The notes under the pieces: generated by a model
What the model was told of the DNA's origin: nothing
The model's database searches: none
Seen by the model: the letters and a program-made list of their open reading frames with translations, nothing else
Translations under genes and position numbers: made by a program
Assembly: GCF_009649075.1 (NCBI RefSeq)
Contig: NZ_CP045737.1
Span: forward strand, 3,348,001 to 3,412,000
Reading direction: 5' to 3'
Length of the DNA: 64,000 nucleotides
Origin: Aeromicrobium yanjiei
Lineage (GTDB): Bacteria > Actinomycetota > Actinomycetes > Propionibacteriales > Nocardioidaceae
In this document: in pieces, positions 25,068 to 34,621 of the stretch
How positions within the stretch are numbered: position 1 is the stretch's first letter
Layout: each line of letters opens with the position of its first letter

Positions 25068-25149
25068 GCTGCCTCCTCTGGTCGGCTCGGTGATCCGGGA
25101 CGCTGCCACCGTACCGACGGGGGCGATGCAGGCGTGAGAACCTAGCCTC

Positions 25150-25773
25150 ATGTCCGACCAGGCCGCGACGCCCCCGGCACCCCGGCGCGGTCGCCCGGGG
25201 TACGACCAGGAGACCGTGTTGCGGCGCGCGATCGACCTGTTCAACCGGCAGGGCTACGACGGCACGAGCATGGGCGACCTCGCGAAGGAGCTGGGGCTCA
25301 CCAAATCCGCGATCTATCACCACGTGCCGAGCAAGGAGCACCTGCTGTCGGCGGCGCTCGACGAGGCCCTCGACAGCCTGTCGACCGCGGTGGACGGCGC
25401 CGCGGCGTCAGCCCCGGGCACCAGCGCGTACGCACGCCTGCGCACCGTGGTCCAGGAGTCGGTCGAGATCCTGGTGCAGCACCTTCCCGCCGTCACGCTC
25501 CTGCTGCGGGTGCACGGCAACAGCGAGATCGAGCTTGCGGCCCTCAAGCGGCGCCGGGCGATCGACGAGAAGCTCTCGGCGCTCGTGCAGGCCGCCGTCG
25601 ACGAGGGAGCGCTGCGCGCCGACATCCCGCCGGACCTCATCAGCCGGCTGCTCTTCGGCATGGTGAACTCGCTCGTCGAGTGGTACAGACCCGGCGGTCC
25701 GGTGGACGCCGACATGCTCGCGGCCTCGATCGTCGCGCTGGCCTTCGACGGGCTCTCGCTCCACCAGCCCTGA
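25150..25773 (+). CDS. TetR family regulator, candidate PaaR of the phenylacetate cluster
   Basis: A 207-residue regulator. The helix-turn-helix region (YDQETVLRRAIDLFNRQGYD, then SMGDLAKELGLTKSAIYHHV) is followed by a TetR ligand domain. It is convergent with the paa operon, 4 bp from the paaI stop. In actinobacteria a TetR-type PaaR represses paa genes and is released by phenylacetyl-CoA. An operator of the reported style lies between paaA and paaZ (30051-30072). The pairing is inferred from location. Confidence 0.85.
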   Translation: MSDQAATPPAPRRGRPGYDQETVLRRAIDLFNRQGYDGTSMGDLAKELGLTKSAIYHHVPSKEHLLSAALDEALDSLSTAVDGAAASAPGTSAYARLRTVVQESVEILVQHLPAVTLLLRVHGNSEIELAALKRRRAIDEKLSALVQAAVDEGALRADIPPDLISRLLFGMVNSLVEWYRPGGPVDADMLAASIVALAFDGLSLHQP

Positions 25774-25777
25774 GGGG

Positions 25778-26209
25778 TCAGCGGGCAATCTGCCGGTTCA
25801 GCGCGCGGGAGCGGCCGCGGAACTCCGCGATCATCGACGGCCCCTCGCCCAGCGTCCGGCTGACGGTCACGTCGTAGATGCCGTTGCGCCCATGGGTGCT
25901 CCGCTCGGACGCCGTCGCGACCAGCGTGTCCCCGAGCCGTGCCGACTCCAGGAACACGATGTCGAAGCCGGCCGCCACCGTGACCTCCCCGTGGGAGTTG
26001 CAGGCCAGGGCGAAGGCCGAGTCGGCGAGGCTCGCGAGGAACCCGCCGTGGCACACGTCCCAACCGTTGATCATGTCGGGACGCACGACCATCGACACCT
26101 GCGACGACCCCGGCCCGACTCGTACGAGCTCGATCCCGAGCGAGCGGCTCGCGGCGTCGCCGGCCCACATCGCCTGCGCACTCGCGCGGGCGACGTCCCA
26201 CGCCGTCAT
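25778..26209 (-). CDS. paaI: Hydroxyphenylacetyl-CoA thioesterase PaaI
   Basis: A 143-residue hotdog-fold thioesterase that clears dead-end or stalled hydroxyphenylacetyl-CoA esters. The core motif NGWDVCHGGFLASLADSAF contains the HGG turn and the catalytic Asp. LVATASERSTHGRNGIYDV matches the family's C-terminal half. The start MTAWDVARASAQAMW aligns with the N-terminus of E. coli PaaI and has GAGGGG upstream. An in-frame ATG at 26230 lies inside paaE without a ribosome site. It is the last gene of the paaABCDEI operon. Confidence 0.9.
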   Translation of the reverse strand: MTAWDVARASAQAMWAGDAASRSLGIELVRVGPGSSQVSMVVRPDMINGWDVCHGGFLASLADSAFALACNSHGEVTVAAGFDIVFLESARLGDTLVATASERSTHGRNGIYDVTVSRTLGEGPSMIAEFRGRSRALNRQIAR

Positions 26210-26222
26210 GTCCTCGCGCCCC

Positions 26223-27317
26223 TCAGGCATCGAAGTCGACCGTGACCCGGTCGCTCACGGCGAACGTCTGGCAGGTCAGCACGAAGCCCTGGTCGACCTC
26301 GGCCTGCTCGAGCGCGTAGTTGCGCCGCATGTCCGCCTCGCCGTCGCAGAGCCGGGCCCGGCACGTGCCGCACACGCCCCCCTTGCAGGCGAACGGGAGG
26401 TCGTTGCGGGTTGCAGCGGCGCCGTCGAGGATGCTCGCGTCGCGTGACATCGCGGCCGTCGTCGTCCGTCCGTCGAGGACGATCGTGACGTCGCTGGTGT
26501 CGCCCGTGACGACGGCCTCGGGTCGGTGCAGCTCGGGCGGCGGCTCGTCGACGTAGAAGAGCTCGAAGTGCACCCGGTCGGCCTGGAGGCCGAGCTCGTC
26601 GAGCACGGATCGGGAGTCGGCGATCATCCCGAACGGACCGCACAGCCACGCGTGGGCGACCGCGTCGACCGGCACGAGCGCCGTCAGCAGGCGCCGCAGA
26701 CGATCGGCCTCCAGCCGCCCCGAGAACAGCTCGACGTCGCGGGGCTCGCGCGACAGGACGTGCACGAGGTCGAGCCGCGGACCGTAGCGGTTCTTCAGGT
26801 CGGCGAGCTCCTCGGCGAACATGACCGATCCGCTGGTGCGATTGCCGTAGAGCAGCGTCACCTGGGCCGCGGGGTGCGTCAGCACCGTCGAGACGATCGA
26901 CATCATGGGCGTGATCCCGGATCCGGCCGCGATGCACAGGTGCCGACCCCCCTCGGCCGGATCGGCCCGCAGGCTGCCTGTGGGCGTCTGCACCTCGACC
27001 ACGTCGCCCGGTCGCACGTCGTGCACCAGCCACGACGAGAACAGCCCGTCGGGGATCTCGCGGACGCCGATGCGCGGTCGCCGGCCGACCGCGGCGCAGA
27101 TCGAGTACGACCGGCGGTGCTCCTGGCCGCCGATCGTGCGACGGACCGTCAGCGCCTGTCCGGCCCGGAAGTCGAACGCCTCCCGGAGCCCCTCCGGCAC
27201 GTCGAACGTCACCGCGACCGAGTCGTCGGTGAGCCGGTCGACGGACGCGACCGTCAGGGGGTGGAACGCGGCGCGCGCCCGTGGGGCCGGGCCGGTCTGC
27301 GCCTCCTGGACCGTCAT
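26223..27317 (-). CDS. paaE: Phenylacetyl-CoA epoxidase reductase subunit PaaE
   Basis: A 364-residue three-domain reductase: FAD domain (EHRRSYSICAAVG, the RxYS motif), NAD(P)H domain (CIAAGSGITPMMSIVSTVL) and C-terminal plant-type [2Fe-2S] ferredoxin domain (FACKGGVCGTCRARLC). It feeds electrons from NADPH to the PaaABC diiron monooxygenase during ring epoxidation of phenylacetyl-CoA. It follows paaD by 1 nt; its length is usual for the family. Confidence 0.96.
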   Translation of the reverse strand: MTVQEAQTGPAPRARAAFHPLTVASVDRLTDDSVAVTFDVPEGLREAFDFRAGQALTVRRTIGGQEHRRSYSICAAVGRRPRIGVREIPDGLFSSWLVHDVRPGDVVEVQTPTGSLRADPAEGGRHLCIAAGSGITPMMSIVSTVLTHPAAQVTLLYGNRTSGSVMFAEELADLKNRYGPRLDLVHVLSREPRDVELFSGRLEADRLRRLLTALVPVDAVAHAWLCGPFGMIADSRSVLDELGLQADRVHFELFYVDEPPPELHRPEAVVTGDTSDVTIVLDGRTTTAAMSRDASILDGAAATRNDLPFACKGGVCGTCRARLCDGEADMRRNYALEQAEVDQGFVLTCQTFAVSDRVTVDFDA

Positions 27318-27318
27318 G

Positions 27319-27837
27319 TCAGATCTCCTTCACGTGCTCGAAGGGCTCCAGGCACGACGCGCAGCGATACAGCGCCTTGCAGGCCGTTGGACCGAACTCC
27401 GACGTCAGCTCGACGTCCCCGGACCCGCACCGCGGGCACGTCAGCGCCCGGCGCACGGGAAACAGCGACAGCGGGACAGGACCTGCGTGCACGGGGGCCG
27501 GGCCGGGGGCCGACAGGCCGTGCTCGGCGAGGGCTCGACGGCCCCGCGCCGAGATCCAGTCGCTGGTCCACGCCGGTGAGAGGCTCACCCGGACCTGCAC
27601 CGCGCCGAAGCCCTCATCCTGGAGCCGGTGCACGAGATCGTCGCGCATCGTCGCCATGGCGGGGCAGCCCGAGTACGTCGGGGTGATCGTGACGACGACG
27701 CCGTCCGGCACGATCTCGACGTCCCGCAGGACCCCGAGATCGGCCAGCGTGAGCATCGGCATCTCCGGATCGCTCACCGTCGCGGCCACTTCCCGGGCGC
27801 GATCGGCGCGGGTGGGCGTGGACGTGCCCCTCACCAT
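27319..27837 (-). CDS. paaD: Phenylacetyl-CoA epoxidase accessory protein PaaD
   Basis: A 172-residue protein with an N-terminal MIP18/DUF59-type domain (VSDPEMPMLTLADLGVLRDV, then YSGCPAM). It ends in a zinc-ribbon tail with CPRCGS and CASC. PaaD is required for activity of the epoxidase complex, probably in iron-sulfur or diiron maturation. Its start overlaps the paaC stop by 7 nt and its stop is 1 nt from the paaE ATG, indicating translational coupling. Confidence 0.95.
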   Translation of the reverse strand: MVRGTSTPTRADRAREVAATVSDPEMPMLTLADLGVLRDVEIVPDGVVVTITPTYSGCPAMATMRDDLVHRLQDEGFGAVQVRVSLSPAWTSDWISARGRRALAEHGLSAPGPAPVHAGPVPLSLFPVRRALTCPRCGSGDVELTSEFGPTACKALYRCASCLEPFEHVKEI

Positions 27838-28754
27838 GCGCCTGTCGGGTGGGCCCGGGCGACGACCTGCATCTCGGCGAGCAGCCGGCTCAACGCCTCG
27901 GTGTGCAGGCCGTGACGGCCCGTCCGCCCCCGCACCCCGGCCAGCGCAGAGACGCTCGGACGCTCGACCCCGCCGGCCGAGAGCACCTGATCGAGCAGCG
28001 CGTCGACCTCGTCGGCCACGGTGTCCGGGGCGACGCCCACCCCCGCGTCGGCGACCCTGCGCTCGACGTCCTGGGTCACGAAGAGCTCACCGTGCAGCGG
28101 CCAGATCGCGGTCAGCCCCTCGACGACCCGGCGACGCGACTCGTCGGTCCCGCGCGCGAGGGTCACGAACCACCTGGCCGCGTAGTCGCGGTGGTACGTC
28201 ATCTCCTTGACCCCCTTGACCGCGACCGCCGCGAGCACGTGGTCACGGCTCGGCGTCAGGTGCTCGAGCAGCGCGAGCCGCCACGCCGAGAAGACGAGCA
28301 GCCGGGCGATCGTCCGGCCGAAGTCGCCGTTGTCGCCCTCCACGAGACGGACGTTCAGCAGCTCGCCGTCGCCGCGGAAGAACGCGAGGGCGTCCTCCGG
28401 AGGCACCGGGGACCCCTCCGGCAGCACAGGGACCACCGAGGGATCGGCGGCCGCGGCACGGGCGAGCAGCAGCCGGGCCTGCCCCAGCAGGTCGAGCGCG
28501 ATGTTGCCGAGGGCGATGTCGTCCTCCAGGTCGGGCGCCCGGCTGCACCACTCGGACAGGCGGTGCGACATCACCAGGGCGTCGTCGGCCAGCATCAGGC
28601 AGTACGTCGCGAGGTCGTGCGCGTCGACGCCCGCGGGCAGGGTCGTGTCGACCCCGGCCAAGGGGTCCTCGAAGTCCGTGCCGAAGGCCCACTGCGAGTC
28701 GTCCCCGCCGAGCAGCCCGTCGTACGCGTTCTCGTGGTCCACTTCGTCAACCAT
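27831..28754 (-). CDS. paaC: Phenylacetyl-CoA epoxidase structural subunit PaaC
   Basis: A 307-residue ferritin-like subunit that stabilises PaaA but normally lacks a full diiron site. Segments such as LADDALVMSHRLSEWCSRAP, DIALGNIALDLLGQARLLL and EMTYHRDYAARWFVTLARG match the family. ATG 28754 was chosen because upstream sequence in this frame is antisense-like and non-conserved. It sits 14 nt after the paaB stop. Confidence 0.94.
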   Translation of the reverse strand: MVDEVDHENAYDGLLGGDDSQWAFGTDFEDPLAGVDTTLPAGVDAHDLATYCLMLADDALVMSHRLSEWCSRAPDLEDDIALGNIALDLLGQARLLLARAAAADPSVVPVLPEGSPVPPEDALAFFRGDGELLNVRLVEGDNGDFGRTIARLLVFSAWRLALLEHLTPSRDHVLAAVAVKGVKEMTYHRDYAARWFVTLARGTDESRRRVVEGLTAIWPLHGELFVTQDVERRVADAGVGVAPDTVADEVDALLDQVLSAGGVERPSVSALAGVRGRTGRHGLHTEALSRLLAEMQVVARAHPTGAW

Positions 28755-28768
28755 GGGTCGGCACCTGC

Positions 28769-29062
28769 TCACATGTGGGGGACGTCGTCGGGGATGTCGT
28801 AGAACGTCGGGTGGCGATAGACCTTGTCGCCGCTCGGCGCGAACAGCGGGTCCTTCTCGTCGGGGCTCGACGCGGTCACGTCGCTGGAGCGGACGACCCA
28901 GATGCTGACGCCCTCGTTGCGTCGCGTGTAGACGTCCCGCGCGTGGCGGACGGCCATGTCGTCGTCGGCCGCGTGCAACGAGCCCACGTGGACGTGGTTG
29001 AGGCCCCGCTTGCCGCGGACGAACACCTCGTAGAGCGGCCACTCGGCCTGCACCCCGCTCAT
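28769..29062 (-). CDS. paaB: Phenylacetyl-CoA epoxidase subunit PaaB
   Basis: A 97-residue subunit: [40 protein letters not shown], then [13 protein letters not shown]. It matches the small PaaB protein that bridges PaaAC dimers. Its ATG overlaps the paaA stop (ATGA). Confidence 0.95.
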   Translation of the reverse strand: MSGVQAEWPLYEVFVRGKRGLNHVHVGSLHAADDDMAVRHARDVYTRRNEGVSIWVVRSSDVTASSPDEKDPLFAPSGDKVYRHPTFYDIPDDVPHM

Positions 29063-30021
29063 CGGGCCGCCTCCCGGTCGGCCTCGGTCCGGCGGGCGAA
29101 GACCGTGGCTGCCTCCCGCACCCAGGCACCGTCCTCCCACGCGCGACGCCGGTGCTCGAGCCTTTGTGCGTTGCAGGGTCCGTTGCCGCTGATGACGTCC
29201 TTGAACTCGTCCCAGTCGGGGGTGCCGAAGTCGTGGGCCTGACGCTCCTCGTTCCACCGGAGCTCGGGATCGGGCAGCGTGACGCCCAGCGCCTCGGCCT
29301 GCGGGACGGTCATGTCGACCATGCGCTGGCGCAGGTCGTCGTTGGTGTTGCGCTTGATGCCCCATGCCATCGACTGGGCGGTGTTGGGCGAGTCGTCGTC
29401 GGGCGGGCCGAACATCATCAGGGCGGGCCACCAGAACCGGTCGACCGACTCCTGCACCATCGCGCGCTGCTCGTCGGTGCCGCGCATCATGGTCGCGAGC
29501 AGCTCATAGCCCTGCCGCTGGTGGAACGACTCCTCCTTGCAGACCCGGATCATCGCGCGGCCGTAGGGCCCGTACGACGTGCGGCACAGCGGCACCTGGT
29601 TGCAGATCGCCGCACCGTCGACGAGCCAGCCGATCGTGCCCACGTCGGCGTACGTCAGCGTGGGGTAGTTGAAGATCGAGGAGTACTTCTGCCGGCCGCC
29701 GATCAGCATCTCGGTGAGCTCGTCGCGCGAGACCCCCGACGTCTCGCACGCGGAATAGAGATAGAGCCCGTGGCCGGCCTCGTCCTGCACCTTGGCGAGC
29801 AGGATCGCCTTGCGGCGCAGCGAGGGCGCGCGGGTGATCCAGTTGCCCTCGGGCTGCATGCCGATGATCTCCGAGTGGGCGTGCTGGGCGACCTGCCGGA
29901 CGACGGTCCTGCGGTAGCCCTCGGGCATCCAGTCGCGCGGCTCGATGCGGTCGTGGCGCTCGATCGTCGCCTCGAAGCCGGCCATCAGCTCCTGCTCGTC
30001 CCGCTCGGGTGCGACCGTCAT
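29059..30021 (-). CDS. paaA: Phenylacetyl-CoA epoxidase catalytic subunit PaaA
   Basis: A 320-residue diiron monooxygenase subunit converting phenylacetyl-CoA to the 1,2-epoxide. The ferritin-like four-helix bundle carries ligand motifs such as [12 protein letters not shown] (ExxH) and [17 protein letters not shown] (a second ExxH). ATG 30021 has GGAGGGG 3-9 nt upstream. It is the first gene of paaABCDEI, transcribed away from paaZ, with the palindromic operator 30 bp before its start. Confidence 0.97.
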   Translation of the reverse strand: MTVAPERDEQELMAGFEATIERHDRIEPRDWMPEGYRRTVVRQVAQHAHSEIIGMQPEGNWITRAPSLRRKAILLAKVQDEAGHGLYLYSACETSGVSRDELTEMLIGGRQKYSSIFNYPTLTYADVGTIGWLVDGAAICNQVPLCRTSYGPYGRAMIRVCKEESFHQRQGYELLATMMRGTDEQRAMVQESVDRFWWPALMMFGPPDDDSPNTAQSMAWGIKRNTNDDLRQRMVDMTVPQAEALGVTLPDPELRWNEERQAHDFGTPDWDEFKDVISGNGPCNAQRLEHRRRAWEDGAWVREAATVFARRTEADREAAR

Positions 30022-30050
30022 GACCCCTCCAGAAATCTCGCGTCGGGCAT

Positions 30051-30072
30051 TTACTGACCGAACGGTCTGTAA
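30051..30072. promoter_or_regulatory. PaaR-type operator between paaA and paaZ
   Basis: Arms TTACTGACCG (30051-30060) and CGGTCTGTAA (30063-30072) match at 9 of 10 positions with AA between them. A -10-like TAGTGT follows at 30073-30078 for paaZ, and TAAATG abuts it for paaA, so one bound repressor would cover both promoters. The ACCG-NN-CGGT core resembles the known actinobacterial PaaR motif. Confidence 0.7.
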
Positions 30073-30119
30073 TAGTGTGACACGGGACACAGGTCCGTGC
30101 AACGAAAGGTCCCTCCCCG

Positions 30120-32165
30120 ATGAGTGCACTGCTCGAGAGCTATGCCGCCGGTTCGTGGTTCCGCGCCGAGGACGAGGGACGACCCCTCCTCGACGCGGTC
30201 ACCGGCGAGGAGGTCGCCCGCATCTCCTCGACCGGGCTCGATCTCGCCGCGATGACCGACCACGCCCGGATCGTGGGCGGGCCGGCGGTCCGCGAGCTCA
30301 CGTTCCACCAGCGCGGAGCCGTCCTCAAGGCCGTCGCGAAGCTCCTCGGAGCAGACAAGGACGAGCTCTACGCGCTGTCGGCGCGCACGGGCGCGACGCT
30401 CCGCGACTCCCAGGTCGACGTCGACGGGGGCATCGGGACGCTGTTCAGCTATGCGAGCAAGGCGAGCCGGGAGCTGCCGGCCGACACGATCGTGCTGGAC
30501 GGCGACACCGAGCAGCTCGGGCGCACCGGCGTGTTCCTCGGCCAGCACCTCTACACCTCCAGACCCGGGATCGCGGTGCAGATCAACGCCTTCAACTTCC
30601 CGGTCTGGGGGATGCTCGAGAAGCTCGCCCCCGCGTTCCTCGCGGGGCTGCCCACGATCGTGAAGCCTGCGAGCCAGGGCGCCTGGCTCACCGAGGCGGT
30701 CGTGCGGCGCATCATCGACTCGGGACTCATGCCGGAGGGATCGCTGCAGCTGCTGTGCGGCAGCCCCGACGGCCTCCTCGACCAGCTCGGGCCACAGGAC
30801 TCGGTGGCGTTCACCGGATCGGCGGCGACCGGTGCGCTGCTGCGCCAGCACGCCGCCGTCGTCCACGGCGGCGTGCAGCTGGGCGTGGAGGCCGACTCGC
30901 TCAACTGCTCGATCCTCGGCCCCGACGTCACCGCCGACGACCCCGAGCTCGATCTCTTCGTCAAGGGCGTCGTGACCGAGATGACGGTCAAGGCTGGGCA
31001 GAAGTGCACCGCGATCCGGCGCGCGATCGTGCCGGCCGCGATGGCCGACGAGGTCGTGGCCGCGATCAGCGCCCGGCTCGCGAAGGTCACGGTCGGCGAC
31101 CCGGGCTCCGAGGGCGTACGCATGGGGGCCCTCGCGAGCCTCGCCCAGCGCGACGATGTCCGCAAGGCGATCTCGACCCTGCGCAGCTCGGCCGAGATCG
31201 TGTTCGGCGACCCCGACCGGGTCGACGTGGTCGGTGCCGACGCCGAGCGCGGGGCGTTCATGTCGCCTGTGCTGCTGCGCGCGACCGAGGGCGCGACCGA
31301 GCCGCACGAGGTCGAGGCGTTCGGACCGGTGAGCACCGTGATCGCGTACGAGAGCCTCGACGAGGCCATCGCGCTCGCGGCGCTCGGGCGCGGCAGCCTC
31401 GCCGGCTCGCTCGTCACGCATGACCCCCAGGTGGCCCGGCAGGTGACGCTCGGGCTCGCACCGTGGCACGGACGCCTGCTCGTCCTCGACCGCGACGACG
31501 CGCCCGAGTCCACCGGGCACGGCTCGCCCCTGCCCGTGCTCGTGCACGGCGGTCCGGGCCGGGCCGGCGGCGGCGAGGAGCTCGGCGGCATCCGAGCGGT
31601 GCTGCACCACATGCAGCGCACCGCGGTGCAGGCCTCCCCCGACATGCTCACGGCCATCACCGGCCAGTGGACGAAGGGTGCGGCGCAGCGGGTCGACGAG
31701 CAGCACCCGTTCCGCAAGAGCCTGGCCGAGCTGCGCATCGGCGACACGATCCGCTCCGCGTCGCGCACCGTGACGCTCGACGACATCGACCGCTTCGCCG
31801 AGCTGACCGGCGACACCTTCTACGCCCACACCGACGCCGAGGCAGCGGCGGCCAATCCCCTGTTCGGCGGCATCGTCGCCCACGGCTACCTCGTGGTGTC
31901 GATCGCCGCCGGGCTGTTCGTGGACCCCGACCCGGGACCCGTCCTGGCCAACTTCGGGGTCGACCACCTGCGTTTACTCACCCCAGTGAAGGCCGGCGAC
32001 ACGATCGACGTGGTGCTGACGGTCAAGCAGATCACGCCCCGCGCGAGCGCCGACTACGGCGAGGTGCGCTGGGATGCCGTGGTGTCCAACGCCGACGGTG
32101 CGGCGGTCGCGACGTACGACGTCCTGACCCTCGTCGCCAAGACTCTCGACAACCAGGAAGGCTGA
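30120..32165 (+). CDS. paaZ: Bifunctional oxepin-CoA hydrolase/dehydrogenase PaaZ
   Basis: A 681-residue fusion. Residues about 1-520 form an aldehyde dehydrogenase with catalytic Glu257 (VEADSLN) and Cys296 ([10 protein letters not shown]), which oxidises the semialdehyde. Residues about 535-681 form a MaoC-type (R)-hydratase with [14 protein letters not shown] and [13 protein letters not shown], which opens the oxepin ring. Active-site positions nearly equal those of E. coli PaaZ (Glu256/Cys295), so both activities look intact. It is divergent from paaA and followed after 2 nt by an EthD-like gene. Confidence 0.96.
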   Translation: MSALLESYAAGSWFRAEDEGRPLLDAVTGEEVARISSTGLDLAAMTDHARIVGGPAVRELTFHQRGAVLKAVAKLLGADKDELYALSARTGATLRDSQVDVDGGIGTLFSYASKASRELPADTIVLDGDTEQLGRTGVFLGQHLYTSRPGIAVQINAFNFPVWGMLEKLAPAFLAGLPTIVKPASQGAWLTEAVVRRIIDSGLMPEGSLQLLCGSPDGLLDQLGPQDSVAFTGSAATGALLRQHAAVVHGGVQLGVEADSLNCSILGPDVTADDPELDLFVKGVVTEMTVKAGQKCTAIRRAIVPAAMADEVVAAISARLAKVTVGDPGSEGVRMGALASLAQRDDVRKAISTLRSSAEIVFGDPDRVDVVGADAERGAFMSPVLLRATEGATEPHEVEAFGPVSTVIAYESLDEAIALAALGRGSLAGSLVTHDPQVARQVTLGLAPWHGRLLVLDRDDAPESTGHGSPLPVLVHGGPGRAGGGEELGGIRAVLHHMQRTAVQASPDMLTAITGQWTKGAAQRVDEQHPFRKSLAELRIGDTIRSASRTVTLDDIDRFAELTGDTFYAHTDAEAAAANPLFGGIVAHGYLVVSIAAGLFVDPDPGPVLANFGVDHLRLLTPVKAGDTIDVVLTVKQITPRASADYGEVRWDAVVSNADGAAVATYDVLTLVAKTLDNQEG

Positions 32166-32167
32166 CC

Positions 32168-32476
32168 ATGCACCGCATCACGATCGAGTACGGCGCCCCC
32201 GGCGATCCCGAGACGTTCGAGCAGCACTACACCGAGGTCCACGTGCCGCTGGCCGCGAAGCTGCCAGGGCTGCGCCGCTTCACGACCTCGCACCCACGGG
32301 GCCTCGGCACCGACGCCCCGTCCTTCGTCGCCGAGCTCTGGTTCGACGACGCGGACGCGCTCAAGGCGGCACTGAAGTCACCCGAGATGGCGGCCGCAGC
32401 GGCCGATGCGCAGACCTTCGACGTCGCCTCCATGACGATGTTCAGCGGCGAGGTCGTCGAGACGTCGCTCCCATGA
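32168..32476 (+). CDS. EthD family small protein
   Basis: A 102-residue ferredoxin-like alpha/beta-barrel protein: IEYGAPGDPETFEQHYTEVH, PLAAKLPGLRRFTTSHPRG, FVAELWFDDADALKAALKSP. These are EthD-domain signatures. EthD proteins are needed for some P450 degradative operons but have no settled biochemical role; dimeric relatives handle small aromatic intermediates. It sits between paaZ and paaK and is translationally coupled to paaK by ATGA. A role in phenylacetate catabolism, such as intermediate handling, is likely but unproven. Confidence 0.85.
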   Translation: MHRITIEYGAPGDPETFEQHYTEVHVPLAAKLPGLRRFTTSHPRGLGTDAPSFVAELWFDDADALKAALKSPEMAAAAADAQTFDVASMTMFSGEVVETSLP

Positions 32477-33786
32477 GCACCGGGCACGACATCCGCAGGA
32501 ACGCCGGGCTGGACGACATCGAGACGGCACCGGTGGAGCAGATCCGCGAGCTGCAGCTCGAGCGGCTGCGGTGGTCGATCCGCCACGCGTACGACCACGT
32601 CGAGCACTACCGGACCGCCCTCGACTCCGCAGGAGTGCACCCTGACGACATCCGCGCCCTCGGCGACCTGTCGCGCCTGCCGTTCACGACCAAGGAGGAC
32701 CTGCGCCGCCACTACCCGTTCGGGATGTTCGCAGTGCCGCAGGACCAGGTCTCGCGCGTGCACGCCTCGTCCGGGACGACGGGGCGCCCGACCGTGGTCG
32801 GCTACACCCGCGACGACCTCGCGACCTGGGCGCAGGTCATGGCCCGCAGCATCTTCGCGGCGGGCGGCCGGCCGGGCGACATCCTGCACAATGCCTACGG
32901 CTACGGGCTGTTCACCGGCGGCCTCGGCGCCCACGCCGGGGCAGAGCTCCTCGGCTGCACCGTCGTGCCGATCTCGGGAGGGATGACCGAGCGCCAGGTC
33001 CGGCTCATCGACGACTTCCGACCGCGGGTCATCATGGTGACCCCGTCGTACATGCTCGCGCTCGTGGACGAGATGGAGCGCCAAGGCATCGACCCGCGCT
33101 CGACGTCGCTCGAGATCGGCATCTTCGGCGCCGAGCCGTGGACCAACGAGATGCGCCGGGAGGTCGAGGAACGGCTCGCGATCCGGGCGGTCGACATCTA
33201 CGGCCTCTCGGAGGTCATCGGCCCCGGCGTCGCCCAGGAGTGCGTCGAGACCCAGGACGGCCTCCACGTCTGGGAGGACCACTTCTATCCCGAGATCGTC
33301 GATCCGTTCACCGACGAGGTGCTGCCCGACGGCGAGAAGGGCGAGCTGGTCCTCACGTCGCTGACCAAGCAGGCGATGCCGGTGCTGCGCTATCGCACCC
33401 GCGACCTCACCCGGCTCCTGCCGGGCACCGCGCGCAGCATGCGACGCATCGAGAAGATCACCGGCCGCAGTGACGACATGATCATCCTGCGCGGGGTCAA
33501 CCTGTTCCCCACGCAGATCGAGGAGCTCGTGCTCGAGTCGGTCGAGCTCTCGCCGCACTTCCAGTGCGTGCTGACCCGGTCCGGACGCACCGACACCCTC
33601 ACGGTCAAGGTCGAGCACCGCCCCGGAGTCGCCGCGGACAGCGCGCTCGCGGCCGGACGGCAGCTCGCGGCCCGGGTCAAGGCGACGATCGGCGTGACGG
33701 TCGGGGTCGACGTCGTCGCGACCGAGAGCATCGAGCGCTCGGTGGGCAAGATGCGGCGGATCGTGGACCTGCGAGCCGTGGGCTGA
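32473..33786 (+). CDS. paaK: Phenylacetate-CoA ligase PaaK
   Basis: A 437-residue AMP-forming ligase activating phenylacetate to phenylacetyl-CoA, the entry step of the pathway. The ATP loop is SSGTTGRPTV (99-108). Further motifs are YGYGLFTGGLGAHAGAELLG, DIYGLSEVIGPGVAQEC, LRYRTRDLT and RSDDMIILRGVNLFPTQIE; the length is normal. Its ATG overlaps the EthD stop. It ends 6 bp from the convergent enoyl-CoA hydratase-like gene. Confidence 0.96.
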   Translation: MSTGHDIRRNAGLDDIETAPVEQIRELQLERLRWSIRHAYDHVEHYRTALDSAGVHPDDIRALGDLSRLPFTTKEDLRRHYPFGMFAVPQDQVSRVHASSGTTGRPTVVGYTRDDLATWAQVMARSIFAAGGRPGDILHNAYGYGLFTGGLGAHAGAELLGCTVVPISGGMTERQVRLIDDFRPRVIMVTPSYMLALVDEMERQGIDPRSTSLEIGIFGAEPWTNEMRREVEERLAIRAVDIYGLSEVIGPGVAQECVETQDGLHVWEDHFYPEIVDPFTDEVLPDGEKGELVLTSLTKQAMPVLRYRTRDLTRLLPGTARSMRRIEKITGRSDDMIILRGVNLFPTQIEELVLESVELSPHFQCVLTRSGRTDTLTVKVEHRPGVAADSALAAGRQLAARVKATIGVTVGVDVVATESIERSVGKMRRIVDLRAVG

Positions 33787-33792
33787 GGCCCG

Positions 33793-34590
33793 TCACCTGC
33801 CGACGAACTGCGGCTTCTCCTTCGCCAGGAAGGAGCGGACCGCCGCCGCGTGATCGGCCGACAGGCCGAGGCGGGCCTGGGCCCGCGACTCGGCAGCCAG
33901 CGCCTCCGCCAGCGGCAGGTCGCCCGCGCGAGCCAGCAGCTGCTTGGACTCCGCGAACGCCGCGGTGGGTCCCGCCGCGAGCCTCCCGGCCGTGGCCAGG
34001 GCGGAGCTCAGCACCTCGTCGGGGTCGCAGACCTGCCCGGCCACGCCCCACCGCACGGCGTCCTCGGGAGAGAACGGACGACCCAGCAGCACGAGCTCGC
34101 GGGCCCGCGACTCCCCCACCGCGCGGACGAGTGTCGAGGACAGGCCGGAGTCGCAGGTCAGACCGATCGCGCTGAACGCGGTGCCGAGCGTCGCGGCGGA
34201 GGAGAGCACCCGCAGGTCGCAGGCGAGGGCGAAGCCGAGACCGGCTCCCACACACGCGCCGTTGACCGCCGCGATGACCGGCTTGGGCATCGTCGCCAGC
34301 GCCATCACGATCGGGGAGTAGTGCTCGTCGACCGTGTCGAAGGCCGTCGACGCGTCCGCCTCGAGCGCGGCCGCGTGCTCCCCCAGGTCCTGGCCGACGC
34401 AGAAGGACGCCCCCGCGCCCGTCAGCACGACCGCACGGACGTCGTCGTCCTCGCCCACGCGGTCCAACGCCTCGCGGAGCGCGATCTTGGTCGCGGTGTC
34501 CAGTGCGTTGTGGCGATCGGGCCGGTTGATCGTGACGATCGCGACCGCGCCGTCGCGGTCCACCGTCACGACGTCGGTTGCTGCGCTCAT
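33793..34590 (-). CDS. Enoyl-CoA hydratase/isomerase, PaaG-like
   Basis: A 265-residue crotonase-fold enzyme. The oxyanion/CoA segments are ASFCVGQDLGEHAAALE and AAVNGACVGAGLGFALACDL. The segment SAIGLTCDSGLSS keeps the Asp characteristic of the PaaG isomerase group and lacks the Glu pair of hydratases. With paaK and paaZ adjacent, 1,2-epoxyphenylacetyl-CoA isomerase (PaaG) is the best call. It is transcribed on the strand opposite paaK and 31 bp downstream of the bkd E2 gene's far end, so it may have its own promoter. Confidence 0.85.
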   Translation of the reverse strand: MSAATDVVTVDRDGAVAIVTINRPDRHNALDTATKIALREALDRVGEDDDVRAVVLTGAGASFCVGQDLGEHAAALEADASTAFDTVDEHYSPIVMALATMPKPVIAAVNGACVGAGLGFALACDLRVLSSAATLGTAFSAIGLTCDSGLSSTLVRAVGESRARELVLLGRPFSPEDAVRWGVAGQVCDPDEVLSSALATAGRLAAGPTAAFAESKQLLARAGDLPLAEALAAESRAQARLGLSADHAAAVRSFLAKEKPQFVGR

Positions 34591-34621
34591 GTCATCTCTC
34601 CCTGCTCGTCCGTCACGTGGC

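Noticed and set aside
25143-25148. TAGCCT as a leaderless -10 for the paa TetR gene
   Set aside because: Only 1 nt separates it from the ATG, too close for a -10 element of that transcript.
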